From a virus, in IMG/VR virus record IMGVR_UViG_3300042509_001467, positions 1 through 64,000 of that record: DNA of 64,000 nt. One strand, 5' to 3'. The position numbers and the translations under genes were made by a program. Each line of letters starts with the position of its first letter. The first letter of the stretch is position 1. Below are positions 17,341-25,536 of the stretch, piece by piece. The notes under the pieces were generated by a model that had not been told where the DNA came from, did not search any database, and worked only from the letters and a program-made list of their open reading frames with translations.

Positions 17341-17627
17341 CGTGCCACCACCTCCAATGTCCCTTCCTCAAAGATTCCCTTCAAGATCACTTCGTACAAG
17401 AACGCCTGAGCGTTCTCGGCACTTGGCGGGTACAGGCTTTCCTGTTCGCAATCCAGCGATCCAATAGAGAGTCGGTACTGAGTGACGCTGTACTCTGGAT
17501 CGTACTCTGCGTTGACGGTGTACTTGCCGATCTTGAACGCTAGTTCGGTGTCGGCGGTGAACCCGAGAACGGAGTCTGGGACTTCGATCACGGGGGTTAC
17601 TGTTTCAATTACTTCTGTTTTGCTCAT
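17337..17627 (-). CDS. Small protein (96 aa), A copy
   Basis: Aligns weakly with the 55,695 product: an N-terminal TPVIEVPDSVLGF (B: TPEIDVDELTGF), YSVTQYRLSIGSL, and AENAQAFLYEVILKGIFEEGTLEVVAR (B: ADDAQTFLYKTIIDGIFITGDFEVVAK). Predicted alpha/beta. It is the last gene clearly shared with phage B in this block. Family not recognised. Confidence 0.72.
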   Translation of the reverse strand: MSKTEVIETVTPVIEVPDSVLGFTADTELAFKIGKYTVNAEYDPEYSVTQYRLSIGSLDCEQESLYPPSAENAQAFLYEVILKGIFEEGTLEVVAR

Positions 17628-17650
17628 CTGTTTATCCTTATCCTACTTAC

Positions 17651-18139
17651 TTACTCGTCGGTGGTCGGTTGCATACTAGACTCTGGAAAGTTCAGGTACG
17701 CAAATGATTTGTGTAGCTCAATCGCTTTGGCGTCGTACACTCTAGCCGCTTCTTCGGCGGTGTCGTATACTCCAAGATATTGCTTCTTATAATCAACCAT
17801 GATTACTGATTGGAATTTTCCGCTCCCCACTTGGGACACTCCGCGAAATCCAGATTTGGATTGCACGGTTCGGTGTCGCTTCCTGCAATTCTCAGCGTTA
17901 GTGCAATTCTGCAAGTTTGCAACCCGATTGTCCAACTTGTCGCCGTTGATATGGTCAGTCTGCAATCCTTCCGGGGTCATGTTGATAACGCGGTGCATCA
18001 TGATCCCGAACCCTGGCTTTACCATGCGATAGGCGTAACCCTTGCCAGTAAGCATCCAAGAGTATCGAGCCAACGGCGCGTACCACTCGTCGTCCACCGT
18101 CACGACTAAATCTGAATTGCTGAGTTTGATATGCTTCAT
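17651..18139 (-). CDS. HNH homing endonuclease with AP2 DNA-binding domain
   Basis: 162 residues. The HNH part has YRMVKPGFGIMMHRVI, then LQTDHINGDKLDNRVANLQ: the DHINGDKLDNR core is typical of phage HNH endonucleases. The C-terminal part (SGFRGVSQ ... KKQYLGVYDTAEEAARVYDAKA) is an AP2-like DNA-binding domain. Free-standing members spread by cutting homologous intron-less or gene-less sites. Only phage A has it, between the conserved small-gene block and SSB; B has a different gene there. It ends 2 bases short of the SSB stop region, in the same direction. Confidence 0.9.
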   Translation of the reverse strand: MKHIKLSNSDLVVTVDDEWYAPLARYSWMLTGKGYAYRMVKPGFGIMMHRVINMTPEGLQTDHINGDKLDNRVANLQNCTNAENCRKRHRTVQSKSGFRGVSQVGSGKFQSVIMVDYKKQYLGVYDTAEEAARVYDAKAIELHKSFAYLNFPESSMQPTTDE

Positions 18140-18141
18140 GG

Positions 18142-18549
18142 TTAGTCCTCCTGGAAAGGATCGTATTCCTGATCCTGGGCTTTGGCGCGTGGCGCAGCCG
18201 CCGCCTTGCTAGGTGCGCCTTCTCCATCTTTCGGTCGGTCTAGCGATTGCACCGAGTCAGCGACAATCTCAACGACCTCGCGCTCTGATCCATCCTTCGC
18301 CGTGAACTTGCGTGTGGATAGCCGTCCATCAACCGCGACCAGGCGACCCTTACCGACGTACTGGTTCACGAACTCGGCGGTCTTCTCCCATGCGGTTACG
18401 TTGAAGAAGTCCGCATCTGGTGAACCGTCTTGCGGCTTGAATTTCTTCGTGACGGCGACGTTGAAACTCACCACGCTCTTGCCAGTTGCCACTACTCTCA
18501 ATTCTGGGTCACGGGTTAAGCGACCTACGATTACTACTCTGTTTACCAT
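18142..18549 (-). CDS. ssb: Single-stranded DNA-binding protein (A)
   Basis: 135 residues from MVNRVVIVGRLTRDPELR; upstream codons are rejected because this is the standard SSB start. The OB fold is clear (SFNVAVTKKFK ... DADFFNVTAWEKTAEFV ... KGRLVAVDGRLSTRKF) and a flexible linker leads to an acidic tip DPFQED, close to the DPF tip by which SSB recruits partner proteins. It coats single strands during phage replication and recombination. It is the first gene of the leftward transcript running to 13,927. Phage B has a relative at 58,601. Confidence 0.95.
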   Translation of the reverse strand: MVNRVVIVGRLTRDPELRVVATGKSVVSFNVAVTKKFKPQDGSPDADFFNVTAWEKTAEFVNQYVGKGRLVAVDGRLSTRKFTAKDGSEREVVEIVADSVQSLDRPKDGEGAPSKAAAAPRAKAQDQEYDPFQED

Positions 18550-18589
18550 GCTTATTTGTATCCTTCGGTTGCCCGATGTAAGTATCTTA

Positions 18590-18644
18590 CCACGTTTTTT
18601 CAAATTGTGGGAGTTTCTTATAAAAATTGTGGTAAATTGTTTTC
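18590..18644. promoter_or_regulatory. Divergent control region with AATTGTGG repeats
   Basis: Between ssb (-) and the 18,645 gene (+). Two direct copies of AATTGTGG lie 22 bases apart, and TTACCAC / GTGGTAA form inverted copies of the same word, so a dimeric regulator may bind. A TATAAA at 18,619-18,624 could be the -10 of the rightward gene. Confidence 0.45.
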
Positions 18645-18917
18645 ATGCCGAAAAATAGAATCCTAGAAGCATTTATCGTGAACCCGCTTGAGCCGCGTGA
18701 TACGCCACTGAACCCTGCCATGTCGGTTCGATCCATCCTATTGTATGCCCTGGAGCGAAACTTCGTTGGCGAGCTTCATATCAAGTTTGCCACACGTTCA
18801 GCAGCCAGCTACACCAGAAAGATGCTGATCGGCGTTGAAGAGTTCAAAGGTTTAGAATTTTGGGGGACGAATGAAACTCTTTGCGTCCGAAGACGGTATA
18901 ATAATATCGGCACTTAG
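18645..18917 (+). CDS. Isolated rightward gene, unknown (90 aa)
   Basis: Begins MPKNRILEAFIVNPLEPRDT; basic, no recognised domain. It is the only + gene inside A's leftward early region, has its own control region with repeated operator-like words and a very strong terminator just after it, so it is an independent unit, possibly a regulator. Function unknown. Confidence 0.6.
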   Translation: MPKNRILEAFIVNPLEPRDTPLNPAMSVRSILLYALERNFVGELHIKFATRSAASYTRKMLIGVEEFKGLEFWGTNETLCVRRRYNNIGT

Positions 18918-18957
18918 ATTTTTCACCACCAGAAACCAACAACAGCTAGTACCTTGA

Positions 18958-18987
18958 CCCTCGATCTTCGGATCGGGGGTATTTTTT
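18958..18987 (+). terminator. Strong Rho-independent terminator
   Basis: CCCTCGATC pairs with GATCGGGGG (9 bp, one T-G pair) around a TTCG tetraloop and is followed by TATTTTTT. It ends the 18,645 transcript. Confidence 0.9.
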
Positions 18988-19010
18988 GTGGTTCAGGAGG
19001 CAAAAGGAAA

Positions 19011-19036
19011 CCCCGGTGGATAAAGCCGGGGCTGTT
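19011..19036 (-). terminator. Terminator of A's replication operon
   Basis: On the minus strand CCCCGG and CCGGGG form a 6-bp stem over a 9-base loop, followed by TTTCCTTTT. It lies just after the stop of the DnaB-N/ATPase gene and separates the 28.7-19.1 kb transcript from the ssb transcript. Confidence 0.75.
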
Positions 19037-19076
19037 ATTTAGGATAGACCGCGATGAACGGTTTGAGTATAGCACA

Positions 19077-20522
19077 CTAATTTAGTTCTAGGTATGGGTC
19101 TAGCCAAAATTCATGCCCTTCTCGCATAAGTTCTGGTCGGTTCATCGTATCTTTGATCGTCTCCTTGCCGTAACCCGCGCCTTTGAGCGCGTTCACGATC
19201 ACGTCACGGTGTACTCTCGCCCCTGTTGGCAAGCTATAGAAGAGGCTCTTGACTATATCCCACGGCTTTGCCCTATGATCCGCGCCGTGGAGCCATGCCA
19301 GCCGTCCAAGGCTAATCTCATGCCCGTCAATGTCAATCTTGTCTGAGAGAATCTCAAAGCTGATTGGTTTGGATTGTTTGCCGACGTTACACTTGATATG
19401 CGCGAGGCTCACGATCTTGCTGCTTGAATCGTTCTCAACCTGGACTAAGGTTAGTGCTGATCTTGCAACGTTGAACATCTCCACCGATCCGTAGGGTATC
19501 GCGCTAGATGCGTTGGTTAGTCCTGCCTTGCGGCTTTGTGCGGTCGCCTTAGCGACGTGACCTGCTCCTACCATTGTGCAACCGTGGCGGTGCAAGACCT
19601 GAGCCATGCCATTCATGGCGGTTCGTACTGCGATGTCGGTCTGTGCGCCCCCTGCTTGGACTGCCTTGGCTACAAACTCCCAGAGCGGGTCGAAGTAGCA
19701 GAACTTGATCCTCATGTCGCCTATGAACTGGTCGCAATCTTTGATGCCCTTTGGCGTAAAGCCCTCAAACCATCCAGAGGTCACGGCGACCGTTGCCGGG
19801 TCGCCTCCATGAGCAATTAAGCTCGGCTTAATACGTGACTCGGGGCTATCTTCGTTGCTAATCCACCAGCAATTCATTGGCTCGGCTATTGGTCTGCCTG
19901 GAAAGGGGATACCTGCCGAAAGGCAAGCTATCCAGTGCGAGAGTAAGGTCGTCTTACCAGATTCTCCCTCTGCGCTGAGTAGGGTGATCGCATTCTCGGG
20001 TACGTAGTTTGCAACCAGGAAGTTCTGGGGCTTGGCTACGATCTTGTCAGCGTATACGAATGGAATTGCTTTGCGGGCGTTCGCATTAGCGGTAGCCTCT
20101 ACATTCTTTGCCCCCTCTGTGACAACCCTAAGACTATCCTTAGTCTCAAAACTCGGGTTAATCAGCGAGTCAAGCACCTGGTGTCCGAACTCGTCAATAC
20201 CCCTGCGAGTTGCCTTGTCTTTGACAATCCCGATGTAAGAGGGTAGGTTTTCGGTGCTGACTACGGACTCGGCGCGTAGCAATAGGCTCGGGGTGCCACC
20301 AGTTTGCTCGTACAGCCCCTTCGCCATGAGCCTCGCCTTCATCACTACCATGTCCACAACGACGCCCTCGGCGTCTGCCTCAGCGAAGATGTCAAAGTAC
20401 CATTGGTGCGCCCTCACAAAGAAGTCGGTGGAGGTTAGTTCTTTGAGCGCGGTCTTTGCCGCGCTAGGCGAGAGCATCATGCACCCAAGTACACACATCT
20501 CAGCTTCTTCGGAGTAAATCAA
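19077..20522 (-). CDS. Replicative ATPase: DnaB N-terminal domain joined to RepA/RecA-like core
   Basis: 481 residues. The first part (YSEEAEMCVLGCMMLSP ... TDFFVRAHQWYFDIF ... LPSYIGIVKDKATRR) is the DnaB helicase N-terminal domain. The ATPase part differs from DnaB: Walker A AEGESGKTT (K about 190) with YFDPLWEFV as Walker B and a GAGHVAKA-type segment point to the AAA_25/RepA group of hexameric helicases. The C-terminal part looks like a winged helix (RVHRDVIVNALKGAGYGKETIKDTM). It likely unwinds DNA at the fork. Phage B uses a full DnaB (60,678). It overlaps the helicase gene by ATGA. Confidence 0.85.
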   Translation of the reverse strand: MIYSEEAEMCVLGCMMLSPSAAKTALKELTSTDFFVRAHQWYFDIFAEADAEGVVVDMVVMKARLMAKGLYEQTGGTPSLLLRAESVVSTENLPSYIGIVKDKATRRGIDEFGHQVLDSLINPSFETKDSLRVVTEGAKNVEATANANARKAIPFVYADKIVAKPQNFLVANYVPENAITLLSAEGESGKTTLLSHWIACLSAGIPFPGRPIAEPMNCWWISNEDSPESRIKPSLIAHGGDPATVAVTSGWFEGFTPKGIKDCDQFIGDMRIKFCYFDPLWEFVAKAVQAGGAQTDIAVRTAMNGMAQVLHRHGCTMVGAGHVAKATAQSRKAGLTNASSAIPYGSVEMFNVARSALTLVQVENDSSSKIVSLAHIKCNVGKQSKPISFEILSDKIDIDGHEISLGRLAWLHGADHRAKPWDIVKSLFYSLPTGARVHRDVIVNALKGAGYGKETIKDTMNRPELMREGHEFWLDPYLELN

Positions 20523-22294
20523 CGTCCCGCCTTCTTGTTTTCTAGTAGAGATATGAGTTGGCTTGCCTCGCCCTTGGTCAGCTTTGCAAGTATGCCCTCG
20601 TCCACTTCTTTGAATGATCTAATGTACTTGATCTGGGCGGGGCTTGGGGATTCTTTGCGCCATTTCTGAGCGCGTTTGACTAGCCCGACACAATCAGCCC
20701 ATCTTGCCTTGATCGTCGCCTCCGCCCTGCCAATAGCCTCGTCCACATCCCTGCCAGCAATAAACTCCTGGCTATAATCTTTGCTCTCCATGCGTAAATG
20801 CCATTGCCCCGTCGCATCCTCTCGGAGCGTTGCCGATCTGCCATTGCCGCATGAGAGGTGCATCATCTGAACATCTGCGCTTAGATTGATCCACGAGAGA
20901 CTTGGATTTCCGATCACTTGGTCAGCTACCCTTAGCTCGTCTAAGATTGAAACCTTTTGCAAGGCGTCGGTCAGAGTAGACATATCTAACTCGCGGTGCA
21001 TCAGCACCGCTAATGCCTCCTTGCTTATGTCATCCAGAATCAAGAGTGCATCCGCGGTCTTCTTACCTCTAAGGTCTAGCTTGGGTGGCAACCCTACGAT
21101 CCCGGCGACGGTCGGCGTCTCTTGCTTCACGTCCTCGCCCTCTTCGTCCACAATCTCGATCACGATACACTCAGGTTTGCGGCTATTGCCGATCCTCTGC
21201 AAGCGTGTCTTGATATGTTCGCGTGTTTCTAGCCCATCAATGCAACCTGGCTCGGTTCTTAGACCTCGCCCTACCATCTGGGTATAGAGCGCAAAGCTCT
21301 TGGTTGGTCTTAAAATCAGGACGCACTCACAATTTGGCAGGTCTACACCCTCGGTTGCAATCTCCACGTTGATCAGAACCTTGACGCGGTTCTCACGAAA
21401 GCCCTGCATGACCGCCCTTCGCTCGTCCTTGTGCATCTTGCCATGAACCATCTCAGCGGGTACGCCTTTAAGCTGAAAGCACTCGGTGACTGCCATAGCG
21501 TGTTTGATGTCGCAACAGAAGACGATTGTTTGCTTGCCGTTTGCAACGTCAGCCCATGTATCATAGGCGAGAATGTTCCTCATGTTGACGTTAATCGCCT
21601 CTGAGAGTTGGCTAATGTCGTAGTCGCCCATCAGGGTGCGAACCTTGCGTAAGTCAACGCTTGACTTGCGGCGATACCCTGCGATGTCGCATAGCCACCC
21701 CTCTTTGATCGCGTCGGCTAGGGTCTTGGAGTAGCTGACGACTTGGTATGGGGTTTGATCGTGTCCAAACAGGGCGCGGTTGTCCATCCTATGCGGCGTT
21801 GCCGTGACGCCTATGCTCTGGGTAGAACCGTCTAGGCATCCAGCTTTAAGATAAACCTCTTGGTATGACCTGGCTGCGGATCGGTGCGCCTCGTCTGTCC
21901 AGACCACGCTTGGAGCGAACCGCTCAACAATGTTAGAGTCTGCCCTGCCTACGCTTTGAACGCTGGCTACGCATAGGTCAGCACCAAAGTCGCAACGCTC
22001 TCCTGCGCCATGCTGGGTGACTTTAACCTCGGGTGCTATGCTTTGTACCCTTGACTTGATTTGCTGGATCAGTTCGTCTCTATGGACGATTGCAAGCATC
22101 TTGCCATCGTGCTTATGGCGTTGCATCTGCCACGCCATAACGTTGGTTTTGCCTAAGCCTGTGGCTAGGACTATGAGGCGTCGTTGGAAGCCTTGCTTTC
22201 TTGATTTGTCGTCGGCGTCAATCGCCTCTTGTTGATAATATCTAGGGGTCGCCGCCCTCGGTGCCACTTCTTCGCCAAACAGTCCTGCCATCAT
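20519..22294 (-). CDS. Superfamily II DEAD/DEAH-box helicase
   Basis: 591 residues. Motif I ATGLGKT (44-50), motif II DEAH (134-137), a VTATPHR segment for motif III, and QMVGRGLRTEPG for motif VI are plain, as in the type III restriction Res/UvrB-like helicases common in phage replication regions. The C-terminal 150 residues are an unrecognised helical part ending in SFKEVDEGILAKLTKGEASQLISLLE. It lies between RusA and the replicative ATPase and so probably serves recombination-dependent replication or branch migration. The start overlaps the RusA end by 53 bases; a start at 22,291 is equally possible. No counterpart in phage B. Confidence 0.9.
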   Translation of the reverse strand: MMAGLFGEEVAPRAATPRYYQQEAIDADDKSRKQGFQRRLIVLATGLGKTNVMAWQMQRHKHDGKMLAIVHRDELIQQIKSRVQSIAPEVKVTQHGAGERCDFGADLCVASVQSVGRADSNIVERFAPSVVWTDEAHRSAARSYQEVYLKAGCLDGSTQSIGVTATPHRMDNRALFGHDQTPYQVVSYSKTLADAIKEGWLCDIAGYRRKSSVDLRKVRTLMGDYDISQLSEAINVNMRNILAYDTWADVANGKQTIVFCCDIKHAMAVTECFQLKGVPAEMVHGKMHKDERRAVMQGFRENRVKVLINVEIATEGVDLPNCECVLILRPTKSFALYTQMVGRGLRTEPGCIDGLETREHIKTRLQRIGNSRKPECIVIEIVDEEGEDVKQETPTVAGIVGLPPKLDLRGKKTADALLILDDISKEALAVLMHRELDMSTLTDALQKVSILDELRVADQVIGNPSLSWINLSADVQMMHLSCGNGRSATLREDATGQWHLRMESKDYSQEFIAGRDVDEAIGRAEATIKARWADCVGLVKRAQKWRKESPSPAQIKYIRSFKEVDEGILAKLTKGEASQLISLLENKKAGR

Positions 22295-22634
22295 GAATTT
22301 CTATCCTTACCGTTCCTTCTTGTTCTCCTGGCACGTATTCGATTGCCGAACCTGAAACGTACTTCACGTTATCGTCGGGCAATATCCCTGCATTGACCAG
22401 GCTATCCTCCACGATCTTGACCATGTTGCTGAGGTCGCGCCCTTTGTTGACTTTGCCCTCGACTACAATCACGATCTTAACCGGGAGTGATGATTTTGGA
22501 ACGGGGGTAAGGTGCAACTTGAACATCATCGTTGCCTTAGCCCCCCAGTTCCGGTACTCTTCTGATTTAACTCGCCGCCCGTTCTTGAGTGTGATATTCG
22601 CGTGGTTCACGCTCGGGGGCAGCGATAATCTCAC
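22242..22634 (-). CDS. rusA: RusA-type Holliday junction resolvase (A)
   Basis: 130 residues with GRDLSNMVKIVEDSLVNAG and LPDDN (D67, D77, D87, D88), the acidic cluster by which RusA cuts four-way junctions. Length is near the usual 120. ATGA-like overlap with the ERF gene upstream. Resolves recombination intermediates together with ERF and SSB. Phage B has a distant relative at 59,350. Confidence 0.88.
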   Translation of the reverse strand: MRLSLPPSVNHANITLKNGRRVKSEEYRNWGAKATMMFKLHLTPVPKSSLPVKIVIVVEGKVNKGRDLSNMVKIVEDSLVNAGILPDDNVKYVSGSAIEYVPGEQEGTVRIEIHDGRTVWRRSGTEGGDP

Positions 22635-23278
22635 TTAGGCGCGACGCCCTCAACCAAGTAGCTCATCACCTGGTCGCGTGTCTTGCAACCTGCTACCTTT
22701 GCCTCGTTAATCAGTGCGTTCGGGGTTGACTTATCGCCAGCTAATTGCTTGATCGCGCCCCATGTCGCCTTGTCGCCTCCTACCTCTTTGGATAGGAACC
22801 AATCGGCTACCGCTTTCGGGTCAAAGGTTGGGAGTGGTGGAGCCTCATGCTCGTCTGAGTCGTCGTCCTCTAGCCTGATCTTAAACTGCTGGATCATGGC
22901 GTACTTGACGCCCTGAGTCCGAGCCTTCTGGATGCACTTGTCATCGGTAGTCATGCACTGACCAGCCGAGAATACAGAGTGTATTTGCCCTGTCTCCACG
23001 CACTCAAAGTCAATCCTTAGCTTGACCATGCAATCGGTACGCTCTTCTGGCGTACCGCTCTTTGACTTGGTGATCTTGACGTAATCCACGTCAAGAATAT
23101 GGTTGGTCGAGATGACGCCCTTATCAATCTCTTGTTGCCTGAGAATAGGCTGAACGTCGTACCAGTGCTGAAATGAGTAAGATACGCCGCCCCCTTCTGC
23201 CTTCTTCTTTGCGACTACATCAAAGTCGCGCTCAATCTCCAGCAGCTTCTTTAAAATCCCCGTGGTCACGTCCATCAA
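22631..23278 (-). CDS. erf: ERF-family single-strand annealing protein (A)
   Basis: 215 residues. The pattern YSFQHWYDVQPILRQQEIDKG ... MVKLRIDFECVETG ... DDKCIQKARTQGVKYAMIQQFKI matches the ERF superfamily, which anneals complementary strands during phage recombination. The C-terminal part (about 150-215) is a helical tail. Gene order ERF-RusA-helicase gives a compact recombination set. Phage B has a clearly different ERF (57,509). Confidence 0.85.
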   Translation of the reverse strand: MMDVTTGILKKLLEIERDFDVVAKKKAEGGGVSYSFQHWYDVQPILRQQEIDKGVISTNHILDVDYVKITKSKSGTPEERTDCMVKLRIDFECVETGQIHSVFSAGQCMTTDDKCIQKARTQGVKYAMIQQFKIRLEDDDSDEHEAPPLPTFDPKAVADWFLSKEVGGDKATWGAIKQLAGDKSTPNALINEAKVAGCKTRDQVMSYLVEGVAPK

Positions 23279-23457
23279 TCCTTCTCCTCCACGTAGGTAG
23301 CGTTAATGCGTTCCACGCTAATGAATGAGACGTGGTTCTTGCCAAACATGACTTGTGTACCGCGTTCGGTCGTAAAGTGCCTTAGTTTTGGGTTGTGCGT
23401 GGCGACGTAGTTGCCTAGTCGCCTTAATGTTTCTTCAAATGTGTATGTTCTATCCAT
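23275..23457 (-). CDS. Small protein (60 aa), unknown
   Basis: MDRTYTFEETLRRLGNYV...; basic N-terminal helix then a beta part. ATGA overlap with the ERF gene, so probably translated with it. Family not recognised. Confidence 0.65.
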   Translation of the reverse strand: MDRTYTFEETLRRLGNYVATHNPKLRHFTTERGTQVMFGKNHVSFISVERINATYVEEKD

Positions 23458-23468
23458 GTTCTATCCTC

Positions 23469-23744
23469 TTACGGCCAGGTTCCACCATCAAGTGCCGCCG
23501 TTCGCGTTCCTATTTCTAAAATGTCCGCCTCAAGGGTCGTAATATTGCCCTGGAGGGTCGCAACGTCTGCCTCTAGCGCGGCAATCGTCGTATCCTGATA
23601 GTCAATGACCAGGCTTGCATCTGCGGGGTCAACCGCAAAGATCGCATCGTCAGCCGAGCATACTATTTTACCGTCAACGAACCTCTCAATGCGATACCTA
23701 GTGGCACGATCTGAGCCAACGAAAATCCAATCTCCGACGATCAT
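23469..23744 (-). CDS. Small protein with C-terminal coiled coil (91 aa)
   Basis: Start at MIVGDW (23,744), where ATGA overlaps the upstream stop. An N-terminal SH3-like beta part (IFVGSDRATRYRIERFVDG) is followed by heptads AALEADVATLQGNITTLEADI and a short end ALDGGTWP, a layout seen in small trimeric fibre or adaptor proteins. Its place in the early region is unusual for a structural protein. Function unknown. Confidence 0.65.
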   Translation of the reverse strand: MIVGDWIFVGSDRATRYRIERFVDGKIVCSADDAIFAVDPADASLVIDYQDTTIAALEADVATLQGNITTLEADILEIGTRTAALDGGTWP

Positions 23745-24145
23745 AGACGCCACCCTGCCTCTCGCCACTTGGCGATAAGGTTCTGGAAGTGTCCGGCGTC
23801 TTTGACTTTGAGCATATCGGTCATGATCCGGTCTAAGAAGTCATGCGACTCTTCTGCCGTTACCCTCTTCCAGTCCCGCATATTCTCTAGCCCTACTTGC
23901 GGTCGAAAGATAAAGCCCGTATGGGTGCATCTCAGGGTGATTGTGAACTGGTCTGGCTTCGGCATCTTCATCTTGATTGCAACCATTTCGACCCCGGCAA
24001 CCTCAAAAGACTCCATGACCGAGACGGGTATGACCTTAGCCGTGTCCTCCATCCAGTGCAGGTCGCTCACTCTTGGAACGGGCAAGTACGTCAAACCGTA
24101 CTTGCCTAACCCTATCTCACTAATGCCCTTTACGATTCCGTTCAT
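23741..24145 (-). CDS. Unknown protein (134 aa)
   Basis: Predicted alpha/beta with no recognised motif; the C-terminal half (RVTAEESHDFLDRIMTDML ... KWREAGWRL) is helical. Overlaps both neighbours by four bases in the replication operon, so it is likely a recombination or replication accessory. This role is inferred from position only. Confidence 0.68.
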   Translation of the reverse strand: MNGIVKGISEIGLGKYGLTYLPVPRVSDLHWMEDTAKVIPVSVMESFEVAGVEMVAIKMKMPKPDQFTITLRCTHTGFIFRPQVGLENMRDWKRVTAEESHDFLDRIMTDMLKVKDAGHFQNLIAKWREAGWRL

Positions 24146-24552
24146 ATTTGCCCCCCGAATGTGTAATCCACGTTACCACACTTCTCAGCGATCATTGCTA
24201 GTGCTTGCATTAAAACCTGCTCATGCTCTGGCATATCTTTACCTTGTGCGTTATTGACGGTCTTCCACCATTCTGAGTACCTTTGATCTATCGCCCTCAG
24301 TGCGCGTGGCTCAATCGAGCTTAACCTGCATATCTGGTGCGCTGAGATTCCTAGCCCCTGCGCGAGACGGCAAAAGCGGTACTTGAATGGGGTAATGCTA
24401 CGCCTGGCGCGTCTGCTTGCGGTGTTGTGCAGCTCCCACGGGTACTTCTCGTCGGGGTCATTGTGCGGGTGGTGGTTTAAGAATTGCTCCCACTCTCCAT
24501 CATTCATGCTCATGCACAATGCCGTTATGATTTGGTTCGGCATCCCGTTCAT
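24142..24552 (-). CDS. Unknown protein with possible HTH (136 aa)
   Basis: The middle (RFCRLAQGLGISAHQICRLSSIEPRALRAI) looks like a helix-turn-helix, so DNA binding is possible. His-rich N-terminal part (NHHPHNDPDEKYPWELH). Overlaps neighbours by four bases. Family not recognised. Confidence 0.65.
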   Translation of the reverse strand: MNGMPNQIITALCMSMNDGEWEQFLNHHPHNDPDEKYPWELHNTASRRARRSITPFKYRFCRLAQGLGISAHQICRLSSIEPRALRAIDQRYSEWWKTVNNAQGKDMPEHEQVLMQALAMIAEKCGNVDYTFGGQI

Positions 24553-25040
24553 TTTATTCTAAGCACCTCCGTTTGCTCTCCGAGCTTGACGCCTGGAACG
24601 TCCTCACCAGCGGCTAGTGCCGCCTTGATTGCCGTCTTGTCCCAAGTCGGCTCCATCTCCTTCATGTACTGGATTGGAATGACCTTTGGGTCTAGAATCT
24701 CCAGCGGTGCGGCTCCTGCCTTGCCTACTGTGAGGGTGAAGCGGTTGGTTTGCACCTTTGGTCTATCTAGTGCGATCATCGCTCCCTTGATCCGCTGCTC
24801 CATGAAGTCGGCTAGTTTTTGCACCGCTTTTGCCTTATCTGCAAAGAATTTGGATTCTGCCTTGAACTTCTCGGCGTCGCTCTCGGCGTTTCGCATGACG
24901 TAAACGCACCCTTCGAGCTTGGTTTCCAGGTCGCCCTCCATGCCCGCCAGGGTGTCGTCGAACGTTTGCTGGTCAATGTCGCCAGCTTCCAGCATGGCGA
25001 CCAGTTGTAGATGTTGCTCTGTTATTTCGTATAGGTTCAT
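24549..25040 (-). CDS. Gp157-like phage protein
   Basis: 163 residues. The opening MNLYEITEQHLQLVAMLEAGDIDQ and the long helical middle (EKFKAESKFFADKAKAVQKLADFMEQRI), then LKPKVQTNRFTLTV and KKEVKEA-type TAIKAALAAGEDVPGVKL end, match the siphovirus Gp157 family, often next to recombination genes and linked to phage resistance. Biochemical role unknown. It sits in order with ERF, as in many phages. Confidence 0.8.
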   Translation of the reverse strand: MNLYEITEQHLQLVAMLEAGDIDQQTFDDTLAGMEGDLETKLEGCVYVMRNAESDAEKFKAESKFFADKAKAVQKLADFMEQRIKGAMIALDRPKVQTNRFTLTVGKAGAAPLEILDPKVIPIQYMKEMEPTWDKTAIKAALAAGEDVPGVKLGEQTEVLRIK

Positions 25041-25393
25041 AGTGCCTCCTCCTTTATTTTAAGTCCTTTTTCTATCCTCTTAGCGTTGTATGACGCTAGG
25101 CGCGTCCTTGCCTCGTCAATTCCTGCTCTTAGTGCCTCTTGCTCAGTCAAAAATAACCCGTGGCTACGTGCGATCTTTTCTGCCTCGACTTCGCTTGTGC
25201 TTGCTCCAAACATGGTGCTTGCCCCCAGGTTGATTACAAACGCCCAGTTTGCGTTTGATCTCTTATGTATTGCGGTGCAATGCGACTTCTCCACTACGAC
25301 GAAGAAGTGTCCAACTTTTGCAGCGTGGTGCTTGCGGTACTCCTTCTTGGTTGTGGTTCTGAATGTAAATCCTTCAATTGCTTGTGTTTTCAT
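25037..25393 (-). CDS. Unknown protein (118 aa)
   Basis: MKTQAIEGFTFRTTTKKEYRKHHAAKVGHFFVVVEK...: basic N-terminal beta part, then helices with ATSEVEAEKIARSHGLFL. Four-base overlap with Gp157 gene downstream and the 48-aa membrane gene upstream. Family not recognised. Confidence 0.65.
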   Translation of the reverse strand: MKTQAIEGFTFRTTTKKEYRKHHAAKVGHFFVVVEKSHCTAIHKRSNANWAFVINLGASTMFGASTSEVEAEKIARSHGLFLTEQEALRAGIDEARTRLASYNAKRIEKGLKIKEEAL

Positions 25394-25536
25394 AGTTCAT
25401 GTTCTCCGATGTATCGTAGAGTCTCCCCGGTTTCCCGGGGTTCTCTTAGGTATTGCAGGGTTGCTGTGATCGTGCCGCAAATTACTGCGAAGAGTGCGAC
25501 CAGTACGATCAGGTCTGTCATTTTTTGGTTTTTCAT
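25390..25536 (-). CDS. Small membrane protein (48 aa)
   Basis: MKNQKMTDLIVLVALFAVIC... has one hydrophobic span (about residues 8-26) and a charged tail ending in EHEL. It fills the gap between the 25,037 and 25,533 genes with ATGA overlaps on both sides, the same pattern as all neighbours, which supports it over the overlapping frame. Function unknown. Confidence 0.65.
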   Translation of the reverse strand: MKNQKMTDLIVLVALFAVICGTITATLQYLREPRETGETLRYIGEHEL

